From Phycisphaerae bacterium (lineage in GTDB: Bacteria; Planctomycetota; Phycisphaerae; Phycisphaerales; SM1A02): a stretch of DNA of 46,708 bases. Under the pieces are notes generated by a model. It had not been told where the DNA came from and did not search any database. It saw only the letters and a list, made by a program, of their open reading frames with translations. Below are positions 27,126 to 34,970 of this stretch, one piece after another (position 1 is the first letter of the stretch; every line of letters begins with the position of its first letter). The position numbers and the translations under genes were made by a program. The stretch covers positions 1-46,708 of the forward strand of contig PBAY01000024.1 in NCBI GenBank assembly GCA_002717655.1, written 5' to 3'.

Positions 27126-27668
27126 ATGGACCACGACACCGCAGCTCGAATTCGCCTCCTCTGCCTCGACGTTGATGGCGTCATGACCGATGGCCGTCTT
27201 CAGCTTGATGCAGACGGGCGTGAAGCCAAATCTTTTCATATTCATGATGGACTGGGCATCAAACTGTGGCAGGCCACGGGTCGCCAGGTTGCCGTGATCA
27301 CAGGACGCTCATCAAAACCAGTTCGTGATCGCTGCCAGGAACTCGGCATCACCCTGCTCGCTGACGGCCAGGAAAAGAAATGGCCTGCATGGAACAACAT
27401 CCTCGCCAAAGCAGGCGTCTCCGCTGAAGCCAGTGCCATGATTGGCGACGACCTTCCGGACCTCCCCCTCATTCAAGCTGCTGGTGTCGGAATTGCGGTA
27501 GCCAATGCCGTACCGGAAGTGAAAGACATGGCAGACCTCGTGACCACCCGTGCTGGTGGCGATGGTGCCATACGTGAAGCAATCCAGTTGATCCTGACGC
27601 AAACTGGCGAATGGAAATCGCTGGTTCAATCATTCACCTCAGACCTTGCCGAGGTCCCCCAATCATGA
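27126..27668 (+). CDS. kdsC: 3-deoxy-D-manno-octulosonate 8-phosphate phosphatase
   Basis: A 180-residue HAD-type C0 phosphatase releasing Kdo from Kdo-8-P. HAD motif I is LCLDVDGVMTDG, followed by HDGLGIKLW, motif II VITGRSS, Lys at QEKKW and motif IV MIGDDLPDLPLI, with the C-terminal GGDGAIREAIQLIL. Length and motifs are typical. The stop overlaps the next gene's start as ATGA (27665-27668), so it is likely coupled to the LptC-like gene, as kdsC-lptC are in many Gram-negatives. Confidence 0.96.
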   Translation: MDHDTAARIRLLCLDVDGVMTDGRLQLDADGREAKSFHIHDGLGIKLWQATGRQVAVITGRSSKPVRDRCQELGITLLADGQEKKWPAWNNILAKAGVSAEASAMIGDDLPDLPLIQAAGVGIAVANAVPEVKDMADLVTTRAGGDGAIREAIQLILTQTGEWKSLVQSFTSDLAEVPQS

Positions 27669-30600
27669 ATTCAGACCGAAGCGAAAGACAAGTTCTGCTC
27701 AACTCCGGCGATTCCGCCCGTCGTGCAGGACGACGTCCCTGGAGATTGACATGGATCGGCCTTGGCTCTGGACTGGCCATCCTGATCACCGTCATCATGA
27801 TTGATCAGTCGACCCCTGTGAACACAAGGGATGCTGAAGCACCGATCGTCGATCTCATTGGTCCCAGTGACCTCAGCTCCCAATCAACTGATTCGATCGC
27901 AGGCATGCTTGACCCAAGAATGGGACTCGAACTTCCGCGAGGCGGTTGGATTCAGGTGGCCAACGATGAAGGGCGGCTCGCCCAGCAATATCGGTGCGAG
28001 CATCTGGATCCACAACCAGCGGAACTGGACGCCTACTGGATCGCAATGGAGCAACCAGAGGTCGAGTTGTACATGAGCCAGAACCGGCTGGTGACACTCA
28101 GCGGGGAATCAGCACTTGCCTATGCCCCACACCGAGCACTTGAAGAAGGTCAGTTCAACGGAAACGTGCGAATTGCGATGTACGATCCCGTTGACGGAGA
28201 AGCGGCCGATCCTCGCGTCAACGAACCATCCATGGTCATTCGAACCCCTCGCGCGACGTTTGACAACTTTCTCGGCAAAATCACCTGCGATGGCCGTATT
28301 GAACTTGAAACCGCACGGGAAGAAATGGCTGGACGAGACCTCCAGATTCTTCTGAATGATCAGGACCAGCGAATCGAGTACCTCCAGATGGCCAAACTGG
28401 AGTATCTGATCATCCACTCCCCGAGACCACTGGAGACCGCACGCAATTCAAGGCGTATCCACATGGCCAGCTGGAAAGCGCCTGAGCGTGCTGAGCCCGA
28501 GGGATCACCGGAAACAGACTTCTACAAGCTGACACTTCACGGTGGCGTACAGATCCGCCAGGGTGATGGCCCTGTTGCCCGCACCGCGGTTGGCGATCAG
28601 ATGCATGTCACGTTCTCACTCAAGAGTGAAGAGCTGAATACTTCGACCAATGCAGATCAGGCTCCACCTCCAGTCACCACCGCAAACCTCACCTTGCCCA
28701 TGCTTGCTCCAGCGCTTGCCCTCGGAATCCCCCAGACAACCTCAGTCGATGACATACTGGTGAATTGCGGAGGCATGGTCACGATGTCCCCCCTGCTGAA
28801 TCCCGAGGATCACCTTGAAGATCCACGAGATGCGCAACTTGATCTGGTTGGATCCCCCGTACTGATTGAAGATCCGGATCGGCGGCTTCGAATCAGCTGT
28901 CCAGTCGTTCAGTACCACACGATGGCCAGACGATTCGATCTTCTGGGCGACGACACCATGGGTGTCGACCTGCTGACGGATCGCTTTCAGGCCAGTGGCA
29001 CCTGGATGTGGGCGAGTCCGGAAAATGGCAAGGCAGGCTTCATCAACCCCGGCACGATCGAAGTAGTCGAAAATTCACCTCTGGCGATGGCCGTAACGGC
29101 GGATGGAACTACTTCTCCCACAGGTACTGCCGCAGACTCTCTTCTCCAGAAAGTCGAACCCTCTGCTGTTGAATTGAAACTGACCTGGCAAGGTGGCGTC
29201 GACATCGAATTCGATCCAGACAACCCAAATGATCCTGCCTCGGGCGCGAACGGAGATCCTGCCTTGAGATCAATCCTGTTCCGGGATGAGGTGGCCGTTG
29301 ATGCGCAGGATGGCACCATTGAATGTGGCTCACTCAAGATGCAGTTCACTCGATCGGCTGATGGTCAATCAGAACCAGAACGCATGGTTGCACTCGAAGA
29401 TGTCCGTGCACGCAATGACGACCAGACACTCTGGACTGATCAATTGATCGTCACCATGGAATCAGCTCCAGCCACACAAGAAGCCCCCCCTGCCGCCTCC
29501 GACGATCTGCTCGGTGGGAAAGTCAATGTGAAGGACTTCCTCGCCACAGGCGATGTACAGGTGCTTCTGGCAGACGGTGGCCGGGCCTTTGCTGATCGAC
29601 TCGAAGGCGATGCCCGACAGGAAGTGGCGATACTCACCGGTGACAACGTGACGGTCGCCCGCAAGGAGATGTTGATCGATCATGGGACCCGACTCGTGAT
29701 CTCCAGACTCGAAGGAACTGCCAAATGGGCCGGGCCTGGGCAGGCACGTCTGCTCCGCAAGGCACTTGATGTCTCCGCTGACAGAAGAATCACTCGCCCA
29801 GCTGTTCCAGCTGCCTCACCAGCAGGATCGGAAAACCAGGCAAGAGGTGGAACCAAAGGGAACGGCCCCGTGACCATGAGGGCACGCTGGAACGACGAGA
29901 TGGTCTATGACAGCAGATTCAATGAAGGCGCTGGATCCATCAACCTGAAAGGTGACGTCGCCGTCATCGCCGATGGAAGCCCTCTTGAACGCAGCACCAT
30001 GGACGGTGCAGCATTGACTCTCCAATTCGCCTTTGCACCAGAATCCATACCGTCCACAGGCTCTCGATCGACTGCTGATCCCTTGGACATCTCTGGGATT
30101 GAAGGAGACTCCCGTGTCCTGGAAAAACTGATTGCCAAGGGCGATGCCCGGCTTGAACATCGAGAATGGATCGAGCCGGACAGAAGCGACCTTCCTCGCG
30201 TCTTCTACATTGCAGCCAAGCACATCACCTGGGATGACCTGCAGGTCCGAGCCGAAGTAATCGGCGACGGCAACCTTGTCCTTCGTGAACCCGCGACTAC
30301 AGAAGCTGCAACCGCGAGTGCGGGACCATTCTCCGGACCTGGCACCTCTCGTTTCGTGTGGACGAACCGGCTGAAAATGAAACGTCAACCAAGCAACCGA
30401 TTCGAGATCGAGATGGTCGGTGATGTCGAAGGCCTCTACCGCGGTGCAACCGACGATGACATCGCCACCATTACAGCCCAACGTGTCGATGCACTTACCA
30501 AACGATCACGTGAATCGAAATCATCAAGCACAACCAATCCGCTTGACTTCGAAGGCGACATGGAAATTGAAAAGCTTCGAGCCGAAGGTCAGGTATATCT

Positions 30601-30811
30601 GGCAACACGAAGCCGTCGTGCTGACGCGAACATCGTCGACTATGACACACGGACGCAGATCGCCACGCTCATTGCAAGAGAAGGACGAAAGGTAAGCGTC
30701 GTAACGGAAGGTTCTCCGTTGCCGGTCAAGGCGACGAAGATGATCTGGAACATGGATCCAAATGTCGATTCAATCCAGCTGGTGGAACCAAGCGGCACCG
30801 GGATTCGCTAG
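27665..30811 (+). CDS. Giant LptC/OstA-like protein (1048 residues)
   Basis: A membrane-anchored periplasmic protein: one transmembrane helix at about 27-46 (WRLTWIGLGSGLAILITVIM), then about 1000 residues of beta-jellyroll-like sequence. The region from about 125 to 260 resembles LptC (FNGNVRIAMYD, TPRATFDNFLG, GRIELETAR). Later segments repeat an LptA/OstA-like cadence, near residues 286 (LHGGVQIRQG), 364, 505 (WQGGVDIEFD), 620 (ATGDVQVLLADGG), 759 (LKGDVAVIADG), 821, 913 and 969 (AEGQVYLATRSRRADA), with closing IWNMDPNVDSI. Canonical LptC is only about 190 residues. Position after kdsC supports an LPS-export role. The start at 27665 is preferred over the in-frame 27611, where the ribosome site and length are worse. 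Confidence 0.8.
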   Translation: MNSDRSERQVLLNSGDSARRAGRRPWRLTWIGLGSGLAILITVIMIDQSTPVNTRDAEAPIVDLIGPSDLSSQSTDSIAGMLDPRMGLELPRGGWIQVANDEGRLAQQYRCEHLDPQPAELDAYWIAMEQPEVELYMSQNRLVTLSGESALAYAPHRALEEGQFNGNVRIAMYDPVDGEAADPRVNEPSMVIRTPRATFDNFLGKITCDGRIELETAREEMAGRDLQILLNDQDQRIEYLQMAKLEYLIIHSPRPLETARNSRRIHMASWKAPERAEPEGSPETDFYKLTLHGGVQIRQGDGPVARTAVGDQMHVTFSLKSEELNTSTNADQAPPPVTTANLTLPMLAPALALGIPQTTSVDDILVNCGGMVTMSPLLNPEDHLEDPRDAQLDLVGSPVLIEDPDRRLRISCPVVQYHTMARRFDLLGDDTMGVDLLTDRFQASGTWMWASPENGKAGFINPGTIEVVENSPLAMAVTADGTTSPTGTAADSLLQKVEPSAVELKLTWQGGVDIEFDPDNPNDPASGANGDPALRSILFRDEVAVDAQDGTIECGSLKMQFTRSADGQSEPERMVALEDVRARNDDQTLWTDQLIVTMESAPATQEAPPAASDDLLGGKVNVKDFLATGDVQVLLADGGRAFADRLEGDARQEVAILTGDNVTVARKEMLIDHGTRLVISRLEGTAKWAGPGQARLLRKALDVSADRRITRPAVPAASPAGSENQARGGTKGNGPVTMRARWNDEMVYDSRFNEGAGSINLKGDVAVIADGSPLERSTMDGAALTLQFAFAPESIPSTGSRSTADPLDISGIEGDSRVLEKLIAKGDARLEHREWIEPDRSDLPRVFYIAAKHITWDDLQVRAEVIGDGNLVLREPATTEAATASAGPFSGPGTSRFVWTNRLKMKRQPSNRFEIEMVGDVEGLYRGATDDDIATITAQRVDALTKRSRESKSSSTTNPLDFEGDMEIEKLRAEGQVYLATRSRRADANIVDYDTRTQIATLIAREGRKVSVVTEGSPLPVKATKMIWNMDPNVDSIQLVEPSGTGIR

Positions 30812-30824
30812 CCAATCCGTCTTG

Positions 30825-30841
30825 TTGAAACTGTTTCTCAA
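30825..30841. promoter_or_regulatory. Fur-like 17-bp inverted repeat 1
   Basis: TTGAAA-CTGTT-TCTCAA, two 6-bp arms with one mismatch around 5 bp. It starts 14 bp after the LptC-like stop and lies 184 bp before the Cys4 gene. It resembles the Fur-type TTGAGAATnATTCTCAA pattern; that assignment is inference. Confidence 0.5.
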
Positions 30842-30873
30842 AATGAAGCTGAAATCACGCCGCATTCACAGGA

Positions 30874-30894
30874 AGTTGCGGCGCATTCGCAACT
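30874..30894. promoter_or_regulatory. Perfect 7-bp inverted repeat with 7-bp spacer
   Basis: AGTTGCG and CGCAACT flank a 7-bp spacer, between the two Fur-like palindromes. It may be a second operator or an RNA hairpin. Related TTGCG/CGCAA words occur nearby at about 30925 and 30975. Confidence 0.45.
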
Positions 30895-30898
30895 ACTG

Positions 30899-30915
30899 TT
30901 GAGACAAAATCTCAA
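30899..30915. promoter_or_regulatory. Fur-like 17-bp inverted repeat 2
   Basis: TTGAGA-CAAAA-TCTCAA, perfect 6-bp arms with 5-bp spacing. Its centre is 74 bp (about seven helical turns) from repeat 1. A further half-site TTGAGA follows at 30955-30960. Together these suggest cooperative binding by a metalloregulator upstream of the Cys4 gene at 31025. Confidence 0.55.
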
Positions 30916-31024
30916 GTAGCAGAACTTGCGATATTCATATTGCAGAGCCGAACTTTGAGACTATTTTTTGTATGCAATCGCAGCATGTCTGCAACGATTC
31001 AGTTTCTGTTTCTGGAGATACACC

Positions 31025-31228
31025 ATGTCACACAACAATGAAGGTCACTGTGGATCCTGTGCACATTTCGGCGACGGCATCCCATCCGAACAACTGGTGC
31101 AGATTCGAATCAACAGTCAAGACTCTGGAGTAGTCGGCGGCTGCGATCACCCCGAGAACTCAAGCCATCATCTGATGGTCAGCCCGATCAGCAGCTGTGA
31201 CCGATACACTCCTGCAGAAGCCGCCTGA
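31025..31228 (+). CDS. Small four-cysteine protein, unknown
   Basis: A 67-residue protein with Cys9 and Cys12 (CGSC), Cys40 (GGCDHP) and Cys58 (SSCDRY), spaced like a metal or [4Fe-4S] site. It is rich in His (His8, His14, His42 and a HH pair) and acidic overall, with no signal peptide. The order CxxCxxF ... GxC ... C resembles small cluster-binding subunits such as BssB-like proteins, but this is a loose likeness. GGAG at 31014-31017, seven bases before the ATG, supports this start over an in-frame one at 30968. The upstream region holds palindromes, so it is probably regulated. It converges on nuoC. Confidence 0.7.
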   Translation: MSHNNEGHCGSCAHFGDGIPSEQLVQIRINSQDSGVVGGCDHPENSSHHLMVSPISSCDRYTPAEAA

Positions 31229-31252
31229 TCACATCGACCCAGAAGATTCACA

Positions 31253-31807
31253 CTACGCGTCGTCGCGATTGACGACCGTGTAGTTCTCTCGTTCTCCGCG
31301 ACCGCGTAGCGGGTAATCCTTGCGAAGAGGATGTGCCGGAAAGTCTTTCCATGTGAGGATGCGACGAAGGTCCGGATGATTCCGGAATTGGATTCCGAAC
31401 ATGTCGTAGACTTCTCGCTCACGCCACTCGGCACCTTCCCAGAGATCACAGACGCTGTCGACTTCCAGCGATGGATCAGGCTCGGTACCACTGGTATCGA
31501 TGCTCGGATCAAGATAGGTCTTGACCAGAAGCAGCAGATTGTTGGTCAAGCTCCTGAGGATCCAGATCACACCGAATCGGCCAGGAGTAGCTGCTGGGTA
31601 ATCCAGATAGTCAGCTCCCGCCACGTCTGATAGAAGCTTGTAGTCACATTCCGGATCATCACGAAGAAATCTGAGGATCTCATGAGCATCCTGAGGCTCA
31701 ACAATCAACGATGCCTGGCCACGAAACTCGGTGGCACGCAGTCGACGATCGCCAAAGTTGTCCTTGACCCGCTTCAGGGATGGGTGATCCGGGATTGGGT
31801 TACTCAC
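31253..31807 (-). CDS. nuoC: NADH-quinone oxidoreductase subunit C
   Basis: A 184-residue complex I 30-kDa subunit of the peripheral arm. The signature reads WREREVYDMFGIQFRNHPDL followed by RRILTWKDFPAHPLRKDYP. Length matches the stand-alone NuoC form without a NuoD fusion. The start is GTG at 31807 with GGAG seven bases upstream. nuoD would normally follow but does not; downstream is the convergent Cys4 gene. Upstream (89 bp, same strand) lie the queE-coupled genes. Confidence 0.95.
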   Translation of the reverse strand: MSNPIPDHPSLKRVKDNFGDRRLRATEFRGQASLIVEPQDAHEILRFLRDDPECDYKLLSDVAGADYLDYPAATPGRFGVIWILRSLTNNLLLLVKTYLDPSIDTSGTEPDPSLEVDSVCDLWEGAEWREREVYDMFGIQFRNHPDLRRILTWKDFPAHPLRKDYPLRGRGERENYTVVNRDDA

Positions 31808-31896
31808 GCTGCTGCTCCAGAATGACCTGCGACTCGGTTGAGGCTGAAATCATATTGCAATCGAAGAGCCCCGACGGCACAAGCCCTCAATTTGAA

Positions 31897-32544
31897 TCAG
31901 ATCATATTTGGCCATAACCAGCCTCGAGCAGACTCCAAATCGAGTGAATGAACGATCACTGGAGTCTCCAGAGGTACAAATCGGTCAATCAACTGACCCA
32001 TCGTGACCCCAGGCAGCAACCCCTGTCCAGCCGAATGGCATGCCATTCCATCGTCCCCTTCCACAAGATCCTCAATGATCACGACCGATGCCCTAGGCCC
32101 CAGATAATCAAACATCCGCTCCAGGTGCTCATCCAGATTCGACATCATCGCCGGGACCAGCATGGAGGCGGGCGTCAACGCCACACCTACTTCCAACCCC
32201 AATCTTTGAGATCGGTCCAGCCAACCCAGACAGGCAGGCGCATCAGCAAGAACATGATCATGATGGCCTCTCATCGCCAGAACACCTGGCTGTGGATCAA
32301 GTGACTTAATCGTCTCGGTCAAAGTCTCCCAGGATTGAGCCCCCCAGGGTATCTCAGCTTGACTTGGACCAGAGAATGCCACCGTCAGGCCTTCCACACA
32401 GGACCCCTGCTGAAGTCCAGTGACTGGGCAGTCGAAGTCCAGCAGGTTGAACGCCATCAGACCTTCTTCAAAGGAACCTGTAGCCCAGCCAGGCGTCTCC
32501 TGCCCGCCTGTCACCATCAGGATTCGATCCGGATCAAATGACAT
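31897..32544 (-). CDS. Unidentified 215-residue protein coupled to queE
   Basis: No family is recognised with confidence. The start overlaps the queE stop (ATGA at 32541-32546, start 32544), which strongly implies co-translation. The protein has no signal or membrane segment. Segments such as LAMRGHHDHVLADAPACLGW, LGLEVGVALTPASM and VVIIEDLVEGD read like alternating strands and helices with acidic and His residues, compatible with a TIM-barrel sugar-isomerase-like or phosphosugar enzyme, but that is a guess. It could be a missing or alternative queuosine-pathway function. Confidence 0.62.
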   Translation of the reverse strand: MSFDPDRILMVTGGQETPGWATGSFEEGLMAFNLLDFDCPVTGLQQGSCVEGLTVAFSGPSQAEIPWGAQSWETLTETIKSLDPQPGVLAMRGHHDHVLADAPACLGWLDRSQRLGLEVGVALTPASMLVPAMMSNLDEHLERMFDYLGPRASVVIIEDLVEGDDGMACHSAGQGLLPGVTMGQLIDRFVPLETPVIVHSLDLESARGWLWPNMI

Positions 32545-33230
32545 CAGACCCCCCGTGTCTGTGGATCCCAGATGAACTTGTGCAACTGAAGCTGGAATCT
32601 GATCTGAAGCCGATCCTCGAGAATCCACGCCGCAAGCTCGCTGGGGTCCAGCGCCCGGCATCCCTTGATATCCCGACCTTTGGCCTGCTCGAACACCGGC
32701 GAAACCAGAACACAGGCCACTCGTTGAATCAATTGATGCTTGTCCAGAATCTGTTTCATCCAGTCATAGTCAGCACGATCCGTAATGACGAATTTGATCT
32801 CATCGTCTGGACGCAGATGATCCAGATTCCCCCAGAGGATCCGGTCTGATTCGCCACTACCAGGTGTCTTGAGATCCAGAATCCGTATGACCCGCGGGTC
32901 ACATGCAGAAATATCATGAGCCCCCGCTGTCTCGATGATGACCGTGAAACCCAGATCACAGAGCCGGCTCATGAGCGGATGAACCCCAGGCTGGATCAGC
33001 GGCTCACCTCCGGTAACTTCCACCAGCGGACAGCCGATTTCCTCCACCTGAGCCACCAGCTCATCGATGGAACGGCCTTCACCCTCCCGAAAGGCATATT
33101 CCGTATCACAATAATGGCACCTCAGGGGGCAGCCCCGAAGGCGGATAAATACGCAGGGCAACCCCGCCCGGGTAGATTCACCCTGGACGCTGTGGAAGAC
33201 CTCATTGATCTGAAGACGGCTTGTACTCAC
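32544..33230 (-). CDS. queE: 7-carboxy-7-deazaguanine synthase (radical SAM)
   Basis: A 228-residue radical-SAM enzyme of the preQ0/queuosine pathway, converting CPH4 to CDG. The N-terminus has FHSVQGESTRAGLP, then the cluster motif with Cys34, Cys38 and Cys41 (GCPLRCHYCDT) and TGGEPLIQ. Its length is typical. The start is GTG at 33230 without a clear ribosome site. queC, queD and queF are not in view. It is coupled to the unknown downstream gene by ATGA. gluQ, acting on queuosine tRNA, is also in the window. Confidence 0.95.
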   Translation of the reverse strand: MSTSRLQINEVFHSVQGESTRAGLPCVFIRLRGCPLRCHYCDTEYAFREGEGRSIDELVAQVEEIGCPLVEVTGGEPLIQPGVHPLMSRLCDLGFTVIIETAGAHDISACDPRVIRILDLKTPGSGESDRILWGNLDHLRPDDEIKFVITDRADYDWMKQILDKHQLIQRVACVLVSPVFEQAKGRDIKGCRALDPSELAAWILEDRLQIRFQLQLHKFIWDPQTRGV

Positions 33231-33295
33231 AAGATGATGATAACGGCTCGCAAATCCCCGTTTTGGCGGCTATCCTCTTGGCCCTTCCCCGATCT

Positions 33296-33381
33296 GCGCG
33301 AGTGGCGGAATTGGCAGACGCGCCAGCTTGAGGTGCTGGTGGGAGTAAAATCCCGTGGAGGTTCGAGTCCTCTCTCGCGCA
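33296..33381 (+). tRNA. tRNA-Leu (anticodon GAG)
   Basis: An 86-nt tRNA: acceptor stem GCGCGAG/CTCGCGC with discriminator A, D-arm TGGCGGAATTGGCAGACGC, anticodon arm CCAGC-TTGAGGT-GCTGG (anticodon GAG), a long class II variable arm and T-arm GGAGG-TTCGAGT-CCTCT. CCA is not encoded (ATTT follows). It is followed directly by a terminator. Confidence 0.97.
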
Positions 33382-33388
33382 TTTGATT

Positions 33389-33414
33389 CAAACCGGCCCT
33401 TCTGGGCCGGTTTG
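33389..33414. terminator. Bidirectional terminator between tRNA-Leu and smpB
   Basis: CAAACCGGCCC and GGGCCGGTTTG form an 11-bp stem around a TTCT loop, ending in a T-rich stretch. It lies between the plus-strand tRNA and the convergent smpB. Confidence 0.8.
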
Positions 33415-33431
33415 TCATTGGAGGACGGGTT

Positions 33432-33908
33432 TCAGCGGCCTCGCTCCATGTCACGCTGAGCATCTCGAGCCTTGATGGCCTGACGCTTGTCATATTGCTT
33501 CTTGCCTGTTCCAAGCCCGACAAGCATCTTGATCCGACCATCCACGAAATAGACCTTGAGTGGAACGATGGTCCGCCCCTTCTCTCGCGTCCAATTTGCC
33601 CATTTCTTGATTTCACGCTTATGAGCAAGAAGAACACGCTCACGTGTTGGAACATGCTGGGTTGCCGCTCCTGCTGGCGGATACTCCGCGATGTGAACAC
33701 CCAGAAGAATCAATCCAGGTGGCTCAGCAACAGCCTGAACATAGCCTTCACCAAGACTGATCTGTCCCTGTCGGACGGATTTGACTTCGGTTCCCGTCAA
33801 CTTGATGCCACACTCAAGCGTCTCGCTGATGAGATAGTCATGGCGAGCCTTCCTGTTCTGGATGACTGGCTCGGCTGACTTGTTTGACTTTGACTTCTTG
33901 GCTGCCAT
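33432..33908 (-). CDS. smpB: SsrA-binding protein
   Basis: A 158-residue trans-translation factor binding tmRNA. Family segments: NRKARHDYLISETLECGIKL, GTEVKSVRQG, then LLAHKREI and the C-terminal region with IVPLKVYFVDGRIKM and a basic tail. The start at 33908 (MAAKKSKSN) gives the usual length, with GAGG nine bases upstream; an in-frame ATG five codons earlier (33923) is less likely. ssrA itself is not seen. It is divergent from the EEP-family gene. Confidence 0.96.
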   Translation of the reverse strand: MAAKKSKSNKSAEPVIQNRKARHDYLISETLECGIKLTGTEVKSVRQGQISLGEGYVQAVAEPPGLILLGVHIAEYPPAGAATQHVPTRERVLLAHKREIKKWANWTREKGRTIVPLKVYFVDGRIKMLVGLGTGKKQYDKRQAIKARDAQRDMERGR

Positions 33909-34018
33909 AGGTTTTCGCCTCATTTGCCATTGTCACCGGTGCTACCAATAGATGCCAGCACACTCTTTCATGACTCGCAAACATCACATCCGATGGATCA
34001 GCAGGAGGCAACCAACAC

Positions 34019-34966
34019 ATGGGATTTCGTTCCAAATTGACCCTCGTCGGACTGCTGGCAGTGACAGGACTGGCCGGAGCCATGATTCTGGGTCAACTGG
34101 ACTTCATCATCCCTCAACTCGATTGGTTCAGCCACTTTCCTGCCGGATACCTGCTGTGCGCACTGATCCTCATGACCCTTCTGGCTGGCCTCAGATGCTG
34201 GCCAGGGGCTTCCGTCGCGGCCTTGCTGGTTCTGGCCTCGCTTCTCCTGCTCACGATTCCCTACCGAGGCCTTGAGACTGCTGAAGAAGCAAATCTGACG
34301 GTGGCGTGTGCCAATGTCCTCTGCCGCAACGACCAGAATGACGCCATTGCCGCTGCACTGCCCGATGCTGACATCATCGCTTTACTGGAGCCCACACCTG
34401 ACTGGGCCGACACACTCGAAAAACTGAGAGATAGATGGCCCTATCAATGGACTGAGTTTCGGACGAATCCCTTCGGTATGGCCGTGCTGAGTCGTCATCC
34501 GGTCGTTGACGCACGATGGATGTCGCTGATACCCGGCGCCATGCCCGCGATGTATCTGGAACTGGAGGTCAATGGACGGACGATCAGCATGCTGGCGATC
34601 CATGCCATGTCTCCACAGTCTTTCGGAATGCTTCGAATGCGTGACGAACAGTTCCTGACGCTTGCAAATCAACTCGAATCATTCTCTCCGGACACGATCC
34701 TTCTAGGCGACTTCAATGCCACCATCTGGTCATCTGCGCTGCGGAAGCTGATGAACACAACCGGCCTGAGACTGACTGAAACCGGAACCGATCTGATTGG
34801 CTCGGCAACAGGTACATGGCCAACGTTTCTGCCTGCGTTTGTCCGCATCCCGATTGACCACTGCCTGGTACGTGGCGACATCCTGCCGGTCAGAACCGAG
34901 ATCTTTGATATTCCCGGAGCCGATCATCTAGGACTGATGACCGGCCTGTCCATCGGAAACGAATGA
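34019..34966 (+). CDS. Membrane-anchored endonuclease/exonuclease/phosphatase-family protein
   Basis: A 315-residue protein with two to three N-terminal membrane segments (about 8-25, 40-57 and 65-80) and an EEP catalytic domain (about 95-315). Catalytic marks are IIALLEPTP (Glu), LLGDFNAT (Asp/Asn) and ADHLGLM (Asp-His). The domain probably faces the periplasm. EEP members cleave phosphodiesters of nucleic acids or phospholipids; the substrate here is unknown. The start at 34019 has AGGAGG (34003-34008) ten bases upstream. It converges on the GGDEF gene with a 4-bp gap. Confidence 0.87.
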   Translation: MGFRSKLTLVGLLAVTGLAGAMILGQLDFIIPQLDWFSHFPAGYLLCALILMTLLAGLRCWPGASVAALLVLASLLLLTIPYRGLETAEEANLTVACANVLCRNDQNDAIAAALPDADIIALLEPTPDWADTLEKLRDRWPYQWTEFRTNPFGMAVLSRHPVVDARWMSLIPGAMPAMYLELEVNGRTISMLAIHAMSPQSFGMLRMRDEQFLTLANQLESFSPDTILLGDFNATIWSSALRKLMNTTGLRLTETGTDLIGSATGTWPTFLPAFVRIPIDHCLVRGDILPVRTEIFDIPGADHLGLMTGLSIGNE

Positions 34967-34970
34967 GCCC

